Under the pieces are notes generated by a model. The model saw only the letters and a program-made list of their open reading frames with translations. It was not told the origin of the DNA and ran no database searches. Made by a program: the position numbers and the translations under genes. From contig JAKPDO010000047.1 of NCBI GenBank assembly GCA_029552545.1, forward strand, positions 62,001 through 126,000: a stretch of DNA of 64,000 bases. Direction: 5' to 3'. Source of the stretch: Planctomycetota bacterium (GTDB lineage: Bacteria > Planctomycetota > Phycisphaerae > Sedimentisphaerales > Anaerohalosphaeraceae). How positions within the stretch are numbered: position 1 is the stretch's first letter; every line of letters starts with the position of its first letter. This document shows, one piece after another, positions 37,732 to 47,716 of the stretch.

Positions 37732-38907
37732 ATGGAATGGACCTTGACTTCGCAGAAACAGGATTTCCCGTTTGACAATCCACCCGACCGGAGAGGAACA
37801 GACTCTCTCAAATGGGCCCGGTATGCCGGACGTGATGTGATTCCGATGTGGGTGGCGGATATGGATTTTCCGTCACCACCAGCCGTTTTGGAAGCCCTCC
37901 GGAAACGAGTTGAACACGGGATATTCGGCTATGCCGCCGCACCGCCGCAGGCCGCCGAAGCCGTCTGCCGTTGGTTTCAAATCCGATACAGATGGGACAT
38001 CCGGAAAGAATGGATTGTCTGGCTGCCGGGCTTGGTGTGCGGACTGAATGTCGTCTGCCGGGCTTTTGCGGAACTTGACGAAGAAATCGCCGTTTTGACA
38101 CCGGTCTATCCGCCTTTTTTGACGGCTCCCGTTCATTCCGACAGAAAACTTCTCCGATGCCCGCTGCGAAAAACACCCGACAGATATGAAATTGACTTTC
38201 AGCGGCTGGAACAAACCATCAGCCCGGCGACACGAGTCCTTCTTTTCTGCCATCCGCACAATCCGGTCGGACGCATCTGGGAGCAGGCGGAATTGGAAAA
38301 ACTGGCCGAGCTGTGCCTGCGCAGGAACCTGCTGCTTTGTTCCGATGAGATTCATGCAGACTTGATTCTGGATGAAACCAGCGGGCATATTCCGACCGCC
38401 TCCTTATCTGAAGAAATCGCCCGACAGACCATTACCCTGGCTTCGCCCGGCAAAACCTTCAATCTGCCCGGACTCGGCTGTGCTTATGCCGTGATACCCA
38501 ACATGGAACTTCGGCACCGTTTTCTTCGAACAATGCGAGGAATCGTTCCGCATGTCGGCCCGCTTGGATATACGGCCTGCATCGCCGCCTACCGCCAAGG
38601 GGCTGAATGGCTCGACAGTCTGCTCAAGTACCTCCGAAACAATCGCGACCTGCTCTGTCAAACCGTCAATGCTCTGCCCGGTTTGTCCGTAATCCCCCCG
38701 CAGGCAACGTATCTGGCCTGGATCGACTGCCGAGGATTGGGGCTGTCTAATCCTGCGGATTTTTTTGAAGAGGCCGGGGTCGGGCTTTCGGACGGGGCGG
38801 AGTTTGACGGTCCGGGATATGTTCGGCTGAATTTCTCATGTCCGAAAAGTCGGCTTCAGGAAGCCCTGCACCGAATCCGCAAAGCCGTCTCCAATCATAC
38901 GATATAA
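37732..38907 (+). CDS. PatB/MalY-type cystathionine beta-lyase or aminotransferase
   Basis: A 391-residue PLP enzyme of fold type I. Signature blocks are MWVADMDFPSPPAVLEAL, FCHPHNPVGRIW, CSDEIHADLIL and SPGKTFNLPGL with the PLP Lys in GKTF. Members of this family cleave cystathionine or cysteine with release of ammonia and pyruvate. It follows the PIN-TRAM gene by 11 bases and is probably cotranscribed. It converges with the hydroxyacid dehydrogenase gene across an 8-base gap. No strong ribosome site is visible at the ATG. Confidence 0.92.
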   Translation: MEWTLTSQKQDFPFDNPPDRRGTDSLKWARYAGRDVIPMWVADMDFPSPPAVLEALRKRVEHGIFGYAAAPPQAAEAVCRWFQIRYRWDIRKEWIVWLPGLVCGLNVVCRAFAELDEEIAVLTPVYPPFLTAPVHSDRKLLRCPLRKTPDRYEIDFQRLEQTISPATRVLLFCHPHNPVGRIWEQAELEKLAELCLRRNLLLCSDEIHADLILDETSGHIPTASLSEEIARQTITLASPGKTFNLPGLGCAYAVIPNMELRHRFLRTMRGIVPHVGPLGYTACIAAYRQGAEWLDSLLKYLRNNRDLLCQTVNALPGLSVIPPQATYLAWIDCRGLGLSNPADFFEEAGVGLSDGAEFDGPGYVRLNFSCPKSRLQEALHRIRKAVSNHTI

Positions 38908-38915
38908 AACCCGGT

Positions 38916-39935
38916 TCAGGATTCTTTGCAGCGGCAGACGACCTTCTGACAAAGCACGATGTTTTGGCATTCACCCCGTTCAAAGGCCGATACATTCTCG
39001 AGGGTCGTTTCCGCAATGGCTGTCAGGGCGTTTTGGGTAAAAAAGGCCTGGTGTCCCGTCACAACCACATTCGGAAACATCAGCAGCCGGGCAAACACAT
39101 CATCCTGAATAATCTGGTTGGACAGGTCCTCAAAAAACAAATCTGCTTCTTCCTCATAGACATCCAGTCCCAGATAGCCGATTTTGCCGCTTTTGAGGCC
39201 TTCGATAGCCGCTCGCGTATCGACCAGAGCTCCGCGGCTGGTATTAATCAGCATTACCCCGTCCTGCATTTTGGCGATGGACTCCGCATTAATTAAATGA
39301 TACGTCTGCGGAGTCAGGGGGCAATGCAGCGTAATAATCCGGCACAGTCGATAGATTTCATCCATCGAAATGTACCGTACACCCAATTCCAGACATTCCT
39401 GATTTGGCTGCACATCATACGCATACAGCTTGCAGCCGAACCCATTCAGAATGCGGGCCACGACAGAACCGATTTTGCCGGTGCCGACAATCCCGGCCGT
39501 TGTCCCGTGCAAATCAAACCCCAGCAGCCCTTCGAGCGAAAAATTGCCCTCCCGGACGCGCATATGCGCCCGATAAATCTGACGGTTCAGAGCCAACATC
39601 AGCCCGACGGTATGCTCCGCCACCGCATAAGGCGAGTAGGCAGGCACCCGAACAACGGAAAGTCCCCACTTTTCCGCCGCCGCCAAGTCCACATTATTGA
39701 AACCGGCGCAGCGCAGGGCAATCAGCCGCACCCCCAGTTCGGACAGGGCCTTGATGACTTCTGCATTGAGCTCATCATTGACAAATACACAAACCGCCCC
39801 GCTGCCGGCCGCCAGGGAAACCGTCTCGGCATTCAGACGCTCCTCAAAAAAGACCAGTTCGTGGCCGAAGGATTCATTGGCCTGCCGGAATGAACGTTCT
39901 GTATAAGGCTTGTTGCTGAAAACCGCTATTTTCAT
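38916..39935 (-). CDS. ldhA: D-2-hydroxyacid dehydrogenase (D-lactate type)
   Basis: A 339-residue NAD-dependent enzyme. [16 protein letters not shown] opens it; the substrate-domain [12 protein letters not shown], nucleotide motif GTGKIG (in [14 protein letters not shown]), [10 protein letters not shown] and the catalytic GHQAFFT are typical of fermentative D-lactate dehydrogenase, which turns pyruvate to D-lactate. ATG at 39935 follows GGAG by 8 bases. The neighbouring oxoacid oxidoreductase genes fit a fermentative or anaerobic pyruvate node, but a terminator separates the two units. Confidence 0.9.
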   Translation of the reverse strand: MKIAVFSNKPYTERSFRQANESFGHELVFFEERLNAETVSLAAGSGAVCVFVNDELNAEVIKALSELGVRLIALRCAGFNNVDLAAAEKWGLSVVRVPAYSPYAVAEHTVGLMLALNRQIYRAHMRVREGNFSLEGLLGFDLHGTTAGIVGTGKIGSVVARILNGFGCKLYAYDVQPNQECLELGVRYISMDEIYRLCRIITLHCPLTPQTYHLINAESIAKMQDGVMLINTSRGALVDTRAAIEGLKSGKIGYLGLDVYEEEADLFFEDLSNQIIQDDVFARLLMFPNVVVTGHQAFFTQNALTAIAETTLENVSAFERGECQNIVLCQKVVCRCKES

Positions 39936-39956
39936 CGGGTTTTCTCCGATTAATAC

Positions 39957-40038
39957 ACCAAACTTTGTCCTAAATATTCTACACAAAAAATGGAAGCGGG
40001 TTCGCTTCCATTCAGGAAACAACCAAACTTTGTCTTAA
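39957..40038. repeat. Imperfect 17-base direct repeat flanking a terminator
   Basis: ACCAAACTTTGTCCTAA (39957-39973) and ACCAAACTTTGTCTTAA (40022-40038) differ at one base and lie 65 bases apart, on both sides of the hairpin at 39985-40012. They could be paired operator sites for the dehydrogenase gene or remnants of a small insertion. Confidence 0.75.
39985..40012 (-). terminator. Intrinsic terminator after the oxoacid oxidoreductase operon
   Basis: AATGGAAGCG pairs with CGCTTCCATT around a 4-base loop, and on the minus strand the 10-base stem ends in six T residues. It lies about 32 bases after the beta-subunit stop codon at 40044. Confidence 0.92.
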
Positions 40039-40043
40039 GGACA

Positions 40044-40916
40044 CTACTCCTTATAACTTTGGAGAAGCCCCTTCAATTTCTCCAGGTCCACGGAACGCTG
40101 GAAAAGCGGCCGGGCGTCTGTTTCATAAATCCCGGCGGCCTGGTTGTAGGGGACCTTGTTGGGATTGATATAAAAAATCCCCAGCGGAAGTTTCCCTCCC
40201 TCACTTTCTTCAATCGCCCGGGAAAAAGCCGCCCGCCGGTCCAGCGGATTGTGACCTTCGAGCCAATATGTGTTCTCCTTAAACCACTGGTAGGTATTGA
40301 CCTTGTTAAAGGTCACACAGGGCTGCAGGATATCAACAAGAGCATATCCCGGATGCCGGATGGCTTGTTTGAGGATTTCTTTGGTGCGTTCAGCCTCGCC
40401 GATAAAGGTTCGAGCGACAAATGAGGCATCCAGTGCGATGGCCACAGCCAGCGGATTGAAGGGCTCATTGATAACGCCCGCCGGCTGAACCGGCGTTTTA
40501 AAGCCGCGCTGACTGGTCGGAGAGGCCTGCCCTTTCGTCAGCCCGTAAACCATATTGTTATGGACAATATTCGTGATGTTGGGGTTGCGTCGAATGGTAT
40601 GAAGAAAATGGTTTCCGCCCTCGCCGTACATATCGCCGTCGCCGCTTTCGGCGATCACAGTCAGATTCGGATTAACGGCCGAAATCGCAAACGCCGCCGG
40701 CAGCGCCCGCCCATGCAGACCGTTGAAGTAATGGCAGTTGAAATAATGCGGCAGTTTGGCGGCTTGACCAATCCCAGAAACCATGACCAGATTGTGCGGG
40801 TCTATATCCAGTTCCGCCAGCGCCTTCTGCAGCACGCGCAGAATCCCGTAGTTGCCGCAGCCGGGACACCAGGCAATATCCAGTTTACCGGGATAAAACA
40901 CTTTTTCATCCAGCAT
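40044..40916 (-). CDS. korB: 2-oxoacid:acceptor oxidoreductase, beta subunit
   Basis: A 290-residue thiamine-diphosphate subunit. [15 protein letters not shown] near the N-terminus and [13 protein letters not shown] with [14 protein letters not shown] (TPP/Mg motif GDG-x25-NN) mark the KorB/PorB family. It works with the alpha subunit to convert 2-oxoglutarate or a similar oxoacid and CoA to acyl-CoA, CO2 and reduced ferredoxin. The ATG shares one base with the alpha-subunit stop codon (TAATG), so translation is coupled. 2-Oxoglutarate is the likeliest substrate but pyruvate or branched oxoacids cannot be excluded. Confidence 0.92.
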   Translation of the reverse strand: MLDEKVFYPGKLDIAWCPGCGNYGILRVLQKALAELDIDPHNLVMVSGIGQAAKLPHYFNCHYFNGLHGRALPAAFAISAVNPNLTVIAESGDGDMYGEGGNHFLHTIRRNPNITNIVHNNMVYGLTKGQASPTSQRGFKTPVQPAGVINEPFNPLAVAIALDASFVARTFIGEAERTKEILKQAIRHPGYALVDILQPCVTFNKVNTYQWFKENTYWLEGHNPLDRRAAFSRAIEESEGGKLPLGIFYINPNKVPYNQAAGIYETDARPLFQRSVDLEKLKGLLQSYKE

Positions 40917-42634
40917 TATTTCAAAATCTCCTTAAGCCGTCGGACAATCTCTTCAACCGTAAAGGCCGCTCCGTTGTATTTGAGAATCCTGTGGGTAATT
41001 TCGACATCCGCATACGCCTTCAGAAGCCGGGCAAACTGCCCTCCAGCATTGCCTTCCAGACAGATTCTCGTTCGGGCCTGGGCCAGGATTGCAGCCGTGG
41101 ACGGGTGCAGCGGAAATACCTGCGGAAAATGCACCAGCCCTACATCCTCGCGTCCGAGGACCTCAAGGGCTTCCTGAACAATCGGCAAGGTCGAGCCCCA
41201 GCAGACAACCAGATGCTCTTTCTTCGAAGCAGGCCAAACCGTCGGAGCAATCGCCTCTTCAATCAGAAATTTTTCTTTGGCCCGCCGTTTCTCCACCATC
41301 CTCGTTCGAAGACTCAGGTCTTCCGTAATCCGGCCGAACTCATCATGCTCATCGCTGTCCACCGCAACGAATCCCCGGCCGAATCCCGGAATGCCCCGCG
41401 GCGAAAGCCCCGATTCCGTCAGAGCAAATCGAAGGTACCCTTCCTGCGTTTCAACAAAATGATGCTTCACCTGCACATCCGACAGGTCAAACGGCTCCGT
41501 ATTGTAGTAGGTATCGGCCAGATACTGATCCGTCAGAACGAATACGGGCACCTGGCATCGGTCGGCCAGGTCAAAGGCGTGTCTGGTCAGCTCAAAGGCC
41601 TGCTGCAGATTGCCCGGCGCCAGAATGGCCCGCGGGAACTCTCCGTGTCCGGCATACAAGGCCAAGTCAAGGTCGGCCTGCTCCGTTCGGGTCGGCAAGC
41701 CGGTCGCCGGCCCGGGCCGCTGGGCCAGATGAATCACCAGCGGGCTTTCGAGCATCCCCGCCAGACTGAACCCTTCGGCCATCAAAGCAAATCCGCCGCC
41801 GGAAGTGCTGGCAATGCCTCTGGCTCCGGCATACCAGGCCCCCAGAGCCATATTGATCGCCGCTATTTCATCCTCGGCCTGCTCGACGACAACACCGAAT
41901 CGTTTCCCGTGTTTGGCCAGAAAAGTCAAAAGGCCCGTCGAAGGCGACATCGGATAGGCCCCGATGAAATTGCACCCCCCTGCCAAGGCCCCGAAACCAA
42001 CGGCCTCTATGCCCTCCATAACGATTTGGTTTTTGACACGCGGGTCGGGTTGGAGACGAATATCCAAAAGACCGGACTGAACCAGCCGAAGTCCCTGTGC
42101 AAAACCGGCCTGGATGGCTTTTTTATTCTCCTCCACCACTTTTGGTTCTTTGCCGGCAAAACGCTTCTGAACAAAATCCTCCAAAATCGGCTCTTCAACG
42201 TGAAAAACAGCCCCCAGCAGCCCCACGGCCACCGTATTGGAATAAAGTTTATTCCCAATCTCGGATGCAATCTGCTCAAAGGGGATGTCTATTGTCCGGA
42301 TTCCGGAAGGCATTTCCTGCGAAAAATGTTCCTTTTCGCCGAGAACTACTGTAGAAGAGCTGATTCGTCCGGACACATGGGTAACCCCGCCGGAGGCCAA
42401 GACCAAGAGCAAATCAATCCGCTCCACCGGTGCCGAAACCGGAACAGACCCGACACGCAGACTGGTGGAATTCATCCCCCCGCGGACACGGGACATATAT
42501 TCTTTGGTTGCAAAAATATGGTAACCTGCAGATTTGAGCACTTTCACAAGGGCCTGTTCGACAGTCTGGATGCCCATTCCTGCCGGGCCGACCAAAACAA
42601 CCGAACAGTCTTTTCGATCAAAAGCAGAATTCAA
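40916..42634 (-). CDS. korA: 2-oxoacid:acceptor oxidoreductase, gamma-alpha fusion subunit
   Basis: A 572-residue subunit: a gamma domain (about 1-185, opening [20 protein letters not shown]) fused to the alpha pyrimidine-binding domain (about 200-570, with [28 protein letters not shown] and [13 protein letters not shown]). The start is TTG at 42634: AAAGGAG stands 7 bases before it and no better codon is available. It is the first gene of a two-gene operon. Together with KorB it needs no separate delta or gamma gene; the ferredoxin partner is not in the window. Confidence 0.92.
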   Translation of the reverse strand: MNSAFDRKDCSVVLVGPAGMGIQTVEQALVKVLKSAGYHIFATKEYMSRVRGGMNSTSLRVGSVPVSAPVERIDLLLVLASGGVTHVSGRISSSTVVLGEKEHFSQEMPSGIRTIDIPFEQIASEIGNKLYSNTVAVGLLGAVFHVEEPILEDFVQKRFAGKEPKVVEENKKAIQAGFAQGLRLVQSGLLDIRLQPDPRVKNQIVMEGIEAVGFGALAGGCNFIGAYPMSPSTGLLTFLAKHGKRFGVVVEQAEDEIAAINMALGAWYAGARGIASTSGGGFALMAEGFSLAGMLESPLVIHLAQRPGPATGLPTRTEQADLDLALYAGHGEFPRAILAPGNLQQAFELTRHAFDLADRCQVPVFVLTDQYLADTYYNTEPFDLSDVQVKHHFVETQEGYLRFALTESGLSPRGIPGFGRGFVAVDSDEHDEFGRITEDLSLRTRMVEKRRAKEKFLIEEAIAPTVWPASKKEHLVVCWGSTLPIVQEALEVLGREDVGLVHFPQVFPLHPSTAAILAQARTRICLEGNAGGQFARLLKAYADVEITHRILKYNGAAFTVEEIVRRLKEILK

Positions 42635-42897
42635 ATTAGCGCTCCTTTATGCAGGTTTAAAGTTTACGCTTTCTCTTTCGTACAGACAACAAAAATAAAA
42701 CGTTCATTTTCTGTAGAAAAAAATCTCAGGTTTTTTTACAGCCACTCAAAAGAAACTGAGAAAAATTCATCAAATTAACCAATTTCACACTTGAACAAGA
42801 CATAACTGTATTGCAATATCCTGAATTCCCGATAAAAATTTTCTTCTCCTGAAGAGTTTTTTAACCGGAAATCAAGTGGGCAGTCGAAAAATAACAA

Positions 42898-44115
42898 ATG
42901 ATGATTTTTTTCCCAAAGAAAATGAAAAGGAATTGTCCAACAAAGAAATTTTATGAACGGAAAGAAACGCAGACTTCTCCGGTCGGAGATTTTGCCATTG
43001 AAATAGTGGTTCTCCTTCTGATGGCCACCGGAACCGTCTTTGTATATTCTGCGGGTGCCAGCGTAGGATATAATCTGGAACGTTCTCGTTTTTACGAAAC
43101 ACCGATGTTCAAACAGGTCGTCTTTTTCCCCTTAGCCGTCGGAGTTTTGCTGCTGATGAGACGGGTAGATTACCACTGGTTTCATCTCAAACGACCTTGG
43201 TGGAAATCAACTTCCTTCTATCTGGTGATTGTTAGCCTTCTTCTATTAGTTGCAGTTCTTATTTTCGGCCAGGAACGAAATCAATCCAAACGCTGGCTGG
43301 ACCTATTGCCGGGGCCGGCTTATCTAAGTTTTCAGCCGTCTGAATTAGCAAAATGGGTCATGATAATATTCACAGCGGCCTATTTGGACAAATTCGGCGG
43401 CCAAATACAAGATTTCAAGAGGCGTTTTCTCCCCATTTGTCTGCTGATTGGGCTGACAATTGTCCTGATCATCATTGAAGATTTCGGGACAGCTGCTTTT
43501 ATCGCTTTGATTACTTTCTTATTGCTGTGGATAGGCGGAGCAGTCTGGTGGCACATGCTTTCGCCCTTGGTGATTGCCATACCGGGTTTCCTTACGGCTG
43601 TACTCCTTTCCCCGACACGCATCAACCGCATTAAAGGGTTTTTCTCCTATTTGTTTGATGAACAGGGGCTGCCTTATCAGGCGCAGCAGTCTCTGAAGGC
43701 CATCAGCGCAGGAGGACTCTGGGGAGCCGGGCTGGGCCGCGGCGTATTCAAATACGGTCATTTGCCGGAAGATACAACCGACTTTATTTTTGCCGTGATT
43801 GCAGAGGAAATGGGCTTTATCGGGGCCATGTGGATTCTGATACTGTTTGCCTTATTTTTACTATTTGGGATTCGAATTATCCTTCGATGCCCCGACCGTT
43901 TCGGGAAACTCTTATCTGCCGGAATTGTTTTTTCAATCAGTATTCAAGCCGCCATCAACATTGGGGTTGTTACGGTCGTACTGCCGACCAAAGGCATCCC
44001 GCTGCCGTTTGTGAGTGCAGGCGGAACCAGTCTGCTGCTGACGGCGGCCGCCACAGGCATTCTGCTCAATATCGCCCGACAATCTTCCGAATCCGAGGAG
44101 CTTTTGAACCCGTGA
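42898..44115 (+). CDS. ftsW: FtsW/RodA-family SEDS peptidoglycan polymerase
   Basis: A 405-residue inner-membrane glycosyltransferase with 10 helices that polymerises lipid II. Family blocks include RWLDLLPGPAYLSFQPSELAK, GGLWGAGLGRGVFKYGHLPE followed by TDFIFAVIAEEMGFIGA, and LPTKGIPLPFVSAGGTSLL. The direct overlap with murG favours FtsW over RodA. Start is uncertain among ATG codons at 42898, 42901 and 42922 since no clear ribosome site is visible; an in-frame stop at 42892 bounds it. Other dcw genes (murC, murD, mraY, ftsZ) are not adjacent. Confidence 0.93.
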   Translation: MMIFFPKKMKRNCPTKKFYERKETQTSPVGDFAIEIVVLLLMATGTVFVYSAGASVGYNLERSRFYETPMFKQVVFFPLAVGVLLLMRRVDYHWFHLKRPWWKSTSFYLVIVSLLLLVAVLIFGQERNQSKRWLDLLPGPAYLSFQPSELAKWVMIIFTAAYLDKFGGQIQDFKRRFLPICLLIGLTIVLIIIEDFGTAAFIALITFLLLWIGGAVWWHMLSPLVIAIPGFLTAVLLSPTRINRIKGFFSYLFDEQGLPYQAQQSLKAISAGGLWGAGLGRGVFKYGHLPEDTTDFIFAVIAEEMGFIGAMWILILFALFLLFGIRIILRCPDRFGKLLSAGIVFSISIQAAINIGVVTVVLPTKGIPLPFVSAGGTSLLLTAAATGILLNIARQSSESEELLNP

Positions 44116-45227
44116 ATTCCCGACAGACTCAGCGCATTTTTTTTGCCGGCGGCGGAACCGGAGGGCATCTGTATCCGGCGCTGGCCGTCGCAGAAAAAAT
44201 TCGAGAACAGTTCCAGCAAACCGAGATTACCTTTTTGTGCAGCAGCCGCGAAGTAGATGCAAAAATTTTAGGACCGAGCGGTTTTGATTTCCTGCCTCTG
44301 CCCGCCGTGGGATTGTCTAAATCCCCGATTCAAGCCGTTCGGTTTCTGGCCCAGTTTCTGAAAAGTTATTATTTTGTGAAAGAGATTCTTCGACCGGAGG
44401 CATCCGTCACAATTCTCATCGGGACAGGCGGATTTGTGTGCGGTCCGGCCGCGGCAGCGGCTCGGTCTTTGAAGATCCCTGTCTTTTTAATCAATGTGGA
44501 CGGTATTCCGGGCAAATCGAATCGGCTGATGGCCCGATATGCCCGGAGGATTTTCGTCCAATTTGAACAGACTCGTCCCTACTTCGGACGTTTCTCTGAG
44601 CGCGTCGAAGTTGTCGGCTGTCCGCTTCGGAAAGACTTTTTTTCCCATTCAGAAAACATCTTCAAAACGTACGATTTAGACCCGAACAAAAAGATTCTGC
44701 TGATTACGGGAGCATCCAGCGGTTCGTTAAGCATTAACCAGGCCGTTCTGGAAATTCTGCCGTCTCTGGAGCGATTTGCAAAAGACTGGCAGGTAGTACA
44801 CCTGACGGGAATGGCTCATTATGAATGGGTTCGCACACAAGCAGGCAATCCAACCATTCTCTATCGGGCGGTTGACTACTGTCATCAGATGCCCACCCTG
44901 CTGCAGGCCTCTTCTTTGGTTGTCGGCCGTGCAGGAGCCGTCAGCATAGCGGAATATGCGGCGGCGGGTGTGCCGGCCGTCTGCCTGCCCTATCCGTATC
45001 ACAAAGACCGGCACCAGTTTCTGAATGCCAAACCGCTGGCCGATGCAGGCGGTGCAATCATCATCGAGGACGACATTCGGCAGCCCTCCCGGACCCGACA
45101 GGCCCTTTCCCAGACCCTCACGGACCTGATGAGCAGTCCGCAGAAGCTGGAACAGATGGCAGCCGCCGCAAAAAAACTCGGGCGAACGGACGCCGCCGAG
45201 CAAATTGTACGCCGTCTGTTCGAATAA
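44112..45227 (+). CDS. murG: MurG lipid II synthase
   Basis: A 371-residue membrane-associated enzyme adding GlcNAc to lipid I. It has FAGGGTGGHLYPALAVAEK at the N-terminus, GASSGSLSINQAVLE in the middle and GRAGAVSIAEYAAAG with YPYHKDRHQFLNA in the UDP-GlcNAc site. The GTG start at 44112 overlaps the ftsW stop (GTGA), with GAGGAG about 11 bases upstream; reading further upstream in frame only re-reads the ftsW region and is not supported. It converges with the ABC permease gene across 13 bases. Confidence 0.95.
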   Translation: MNSRQTQRIFFAGGGTGGHLYPALAVAEKIREQFQQTEITFLCSSREVDAKILGPSGFDFLPLPAVGLSKSPIQAVRFLAQFLKSYYFVKEILRPEASVTILIGTGGFVCGPAAAAARSLKIPVFLINVDGIPGKSNRLMARYARRIFVQFEQTRPYFGRFSERVEVVGCPLRKDFFSHSENIFKTYDLDPNKKILLITGASSGSLSINQAVLEILPSLERFAKDWQVVHLTGMAHYEWVRTQAGNPTILYRAVDYCHQMPTLLQASSLVVGRAGAVSIAEYAAAGVPAVCLPYPYHKDRHQFLNAKPLADAGGAIIIEDDIRQPSRTRQALSQTLTDLMSSPQKLEQMAAAAKKLGRTDAAEQIVRRLFE

Positions 45228-45240
45228 CGTCTGCCGCGAA

Positions 45241-46644
45241 TCAGGAAACTCCGGCCAGCGACTTTCGGGTGTCCATCATCCATTTGTACCGACCGAAAAT
45301 CTGAAAAACCGGCGCCGTACACAAAAACAGATTCGGTAAAACCGGCGCAAGGGGAATCTCCCCCGGATACCGAGAAGACACATACACCAGATAGCCCAGC
45401 GGACTGAAAACGAACAGGTATTCCCAGTCGAATAGTCCCGAAAGGATAAAAGGCAGAAACAGATACAACACTATCACAAACCCTGTCAATAAAATGATTT
45501 TCGAATGGGTGTTATAAAACACAACCGTCAATTCCAACAGTCCCAGCCACACCAGATAAAACGTAAACACAACCGTGGCAAAAAGCAAAAACGGGGCCGC
45601 TGACAGGGCAAACAGACGGCACACCGCCAGGCAAAATCCCACCCAAATCAGATAAATCAGCATCGACAAAACCGGATTGGAACGGCGGAACAGTTCGAAA
45701 ACCGACATCTTCTCGGTCGGAAATCCTCGCGACAATTCCAGATATTTTTCATAGGTTCGGCAGGCCCCTGTCGGCAGAAGCACCATCGGCACTAATCCGG
45801 CTATGCAGAAACCGATAAAAATCTTTTCGTGCTGCTCGGCCTGTCGATGCGGATAAAAGAACCCGAACAGCAGGAGCAGAAAAAGCAGCTCAAAGAGCAG
45901 CGCTCCCTTCCAGGAAAACAGGGATTCATATTCATGGGTAAGCCATCGCCGGTTTCCGAGGAAAGCCCACACCGAAAAGTACAGCAGCACCCCGCTGACG
46001 GCAATCAGCAGAGGAATCCTCCAAAAATAAAATGAAACGTCCCTCGCCTCTTTGGTATTGTAAATCAAAGCCGGCAAAAACGGCAGGCCGAAGGTAAAAA
46101 ACAACACCAAAAACAGAAGGAACGGATTGCCCCGTTTGGGAGAGGAACGCAGCGAAAGCAGCAGCGCCAGCAAACATAGAAAGAGCCCGACGGAGAGCAA
46201 AAGCAGAGCAATTTGCAAAAGCATACTCCAGGAAATCCGGCCCAGAAGACCGAACATCGCAAAAAAAAGAAAATTGGCGGCCGCCGCCGACAAAAGAATC
46301 AGATTGCGTCCAAGAACGATCCCAACAATCTTCTGAACCGCCGACAGGGGCAGAAGACGCAGGAAATCATAGGCCTTCTGAAGCATCAGATTCGGAATGA
46401 CACCGCCTGCATTGGAGGGTGCCAGGACCCAAAGCAGGATGCACTGAAACAAGGTAAACTGGAAAAACAGACTCCGAAACGGCTGCCAGGGCTCCTGCTG
46501 AATCAGAACAGACTGACGGGCATAAAACAGAAGATTGACAATCAGAATCAATCCCACCAGGGACACATAAACAACTCCGTAAATCCAGCCCTGTTCAGGA
46601 CGCAGCAGCGAATACTGATACCGTCGAATCAGCGGATTGGCCAT
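45241..46644 (-). CDS. ABC transporter permease, unknown substrate
   Basis: A 467-residue membrane protein with about 11-12 predicted helices and no recognised signature. It follows the ATPase gene by 15 bases and its ATG stands after AAGGAGGAGGG, so the two probably form one exporter. The lack of a substrate-binding protein gene fits an ABC-2-like export or membrane-remodelling system rather than uptake. I cannot name a substrate. Confidence 0.7.
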   Translation of the reverse strand: MANPLIRRYQYSLLRPEQGWIYGVVYVSLVGLILIVNLLFYARQSVLIQQEPWQPFRSLFFQFTLFQCILLWVLAPSNAGGVIPNLMLQKAYDFLRLLPLSAVQKIVGIVLGRNLILLSAAAANFLFFAMFGLLGRISWSMLLQIALLLLSVGLFLCLLALLLSLRSSPKRGNPFLLFLVLFFTFGLPFLPALIYNTKEARDVSFYFWRIPLLIAVSGVLLYFSVWAFLGNRRWLTHEYESLFSWKGALLFELLFLLLLFGFFYPHRQAEQHEKIFIGFCIAGLVPMVLLPTGACRTYEKYLELSRGFPTEKMSVFELFRRSNPVLSMLIYLIWVGFCLAVCRLFALSAAPFLLFATVVFTFYLVWLGLLELTVVFYNTHSKIILLTGFVIVLYLFLPFILSGLFDWEYLFVFSPLGYLVYVSSRYPGEIPLAPVLPNLFLCTAPVFQIFGRYKWMMDTRKSLAGVS

Positions 46645-46659
46645 ACCCTCCTCCTTTTA

Positions 46660-47598
46660 TCAGGAAAAAACATTCTCTTTTGCCGATATCGCCAAGAACA
46701 AGTCCTCCAGGTCTTTTTTCTCTTCGGTAAGCTCCGCAACCGATACACCGTGTCCGACCAGAAACGCATTCAGCTGTGCCGCCGTCTCCAGACCGCCTTT
46801 GACAGACAGGCGGATGACCGTGTCGCAGATGTCTTTGACTGCCGCATTCGGGAACTCACGAAGGACGGCAGGAACTTTCTGCGGATCCCCCAACACCCTG
46901 ACCCGAAGGATTCGCTCCGGCATACATAATTCCCGAATCTGCTCAACGGAACCGAAATATCGGATTTGTCCCTGATCCATTATCGCAATATGGGTGCAGA
47001 ACTCCGACAATTCGTGCAGAATATGAGAGGAAATCAGAATCGTTTTCTTTTCATCAGCAAGTCGTTTGAGGATATTCCGGAGATTAATGCGGGCAATCGG
47101 ATCGAGACCGGACGCCGGCTCATCCAGAAGATAAAGATCGGGCTCGTGCACCATCAGAACCGCCAGCCCCATCCGCTGAACCATCCCGCGGGAAAGATGC
47201 CTGCAGAGGTCGTTTTTTTTGTCCGTCAGATTGACATATTCAAGCACGGTATCAATTTTTCGGGGGATTTGGTCGGATGGAACGCTGTAGGCGCGGGCGG
47301 TAAAATCCAGACACTCCCAAAGGGTCAAATCGTTATAGAGGTTAAAGAAATCGGGAAGATAGCCGATTCGCCTGCGGATTTCGAGAGGATGACGGCAAAG
47401 GTCTATCCCCATGATTGAGGCGGTTCCATCGGTCGGCGGCAGCAAGGTAGCCAGCATTCGAAGCAGGGTTGTTTTCCCGGCACCGTTGGGGCCGATCAGC
47501 CCAACCACCTGTCCCTGCTCCATAGAAAAAGAAACATCCTGAACCGCCGCTAACGGGCCGAACTCCTTTCGAAGCCGCTGAGCTTCCAGCACCTGCAT
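46660..47598 (-). CDS. ABC transporter ATP-binding protein
   Basis: A 312-residue ATPase with Walker A GPNGAGKTTLLRML (about 36-49), signature LSRGMVQRMGLA (about 133-144), Walker B LYLLDEPASGLDP and switch His in ISSHILHELSE. A C-terminal extension of about 90 residues follows, as in the CcmA/DrrA-type ABC-2 exporters. The ATG follows AAAAGGAGG. It is the first gene of the pair with the permease at 45241-46644. Confidence 0.92.
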   Translation of the reverse strand: MQVLEAQRLRKEFGPLAAVQDVSFSMEQGQVVGLIGPNGAGKTTLLRMLATLLPPTDGTASIMGIDLCRHPLEIRRRIGYLPDFFNLYNDLTLWECLDFTARAYSVPSDQIPRKIDTVLEYVNLTDKKNDLCRHLSRGMVQRMGLAVLMVHEPDLYLLDEPASGLDPIARINLRNILKRLADEKKTILISSHILHELSEFCTHIAIMDQGQIRYFGSVEQIRELCMPERILRVRVLGDPQKVPAVLREFPNAAVKDICDTVIRLSVKGGLETAAQLNAFLVGHGVSVAELTEEKKDLEDLFLAISAKENVFS

Positions 47599-47675
47599 CC
47601 TTACTTCCTCCTTTTGGCCAAGTCTGCAAAACGCCTGTTTCTAATGAAATTCTACTCAGGAATATCGGAAACTCA

Positions 47676-47704
47676 AAAGAAAAAACCGGAATATTCTTTA
47701 CCGG
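47676..47704 (-). terminator. Possible weak terminator after the secretion operon
   Basis: On the minus strand CCGG and CCGG pair around a partly self-complementary AGAATATTC loop, followed by six T residues. The stem is short, so this is a tentative call. It lies just past the GspF-like stop codon at 47717. Confidence 0.35.
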
Positions 47705-47716
47705 AACTTGGAGGAA

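Noticed and set aside
42782..42830. TTGAAC-like promoter before ftsW
   Set aside because: The candidate -10 at the right spacing matches only 3 of 6 bases, too weak to annotate.
43830..44111. An upstream extension of murG in frame by 94 codons
   Set aside because: It lies inside the ftsW coding region in another frame; the GTG at 44112 gives the normal MurG length and N-terminal motif.
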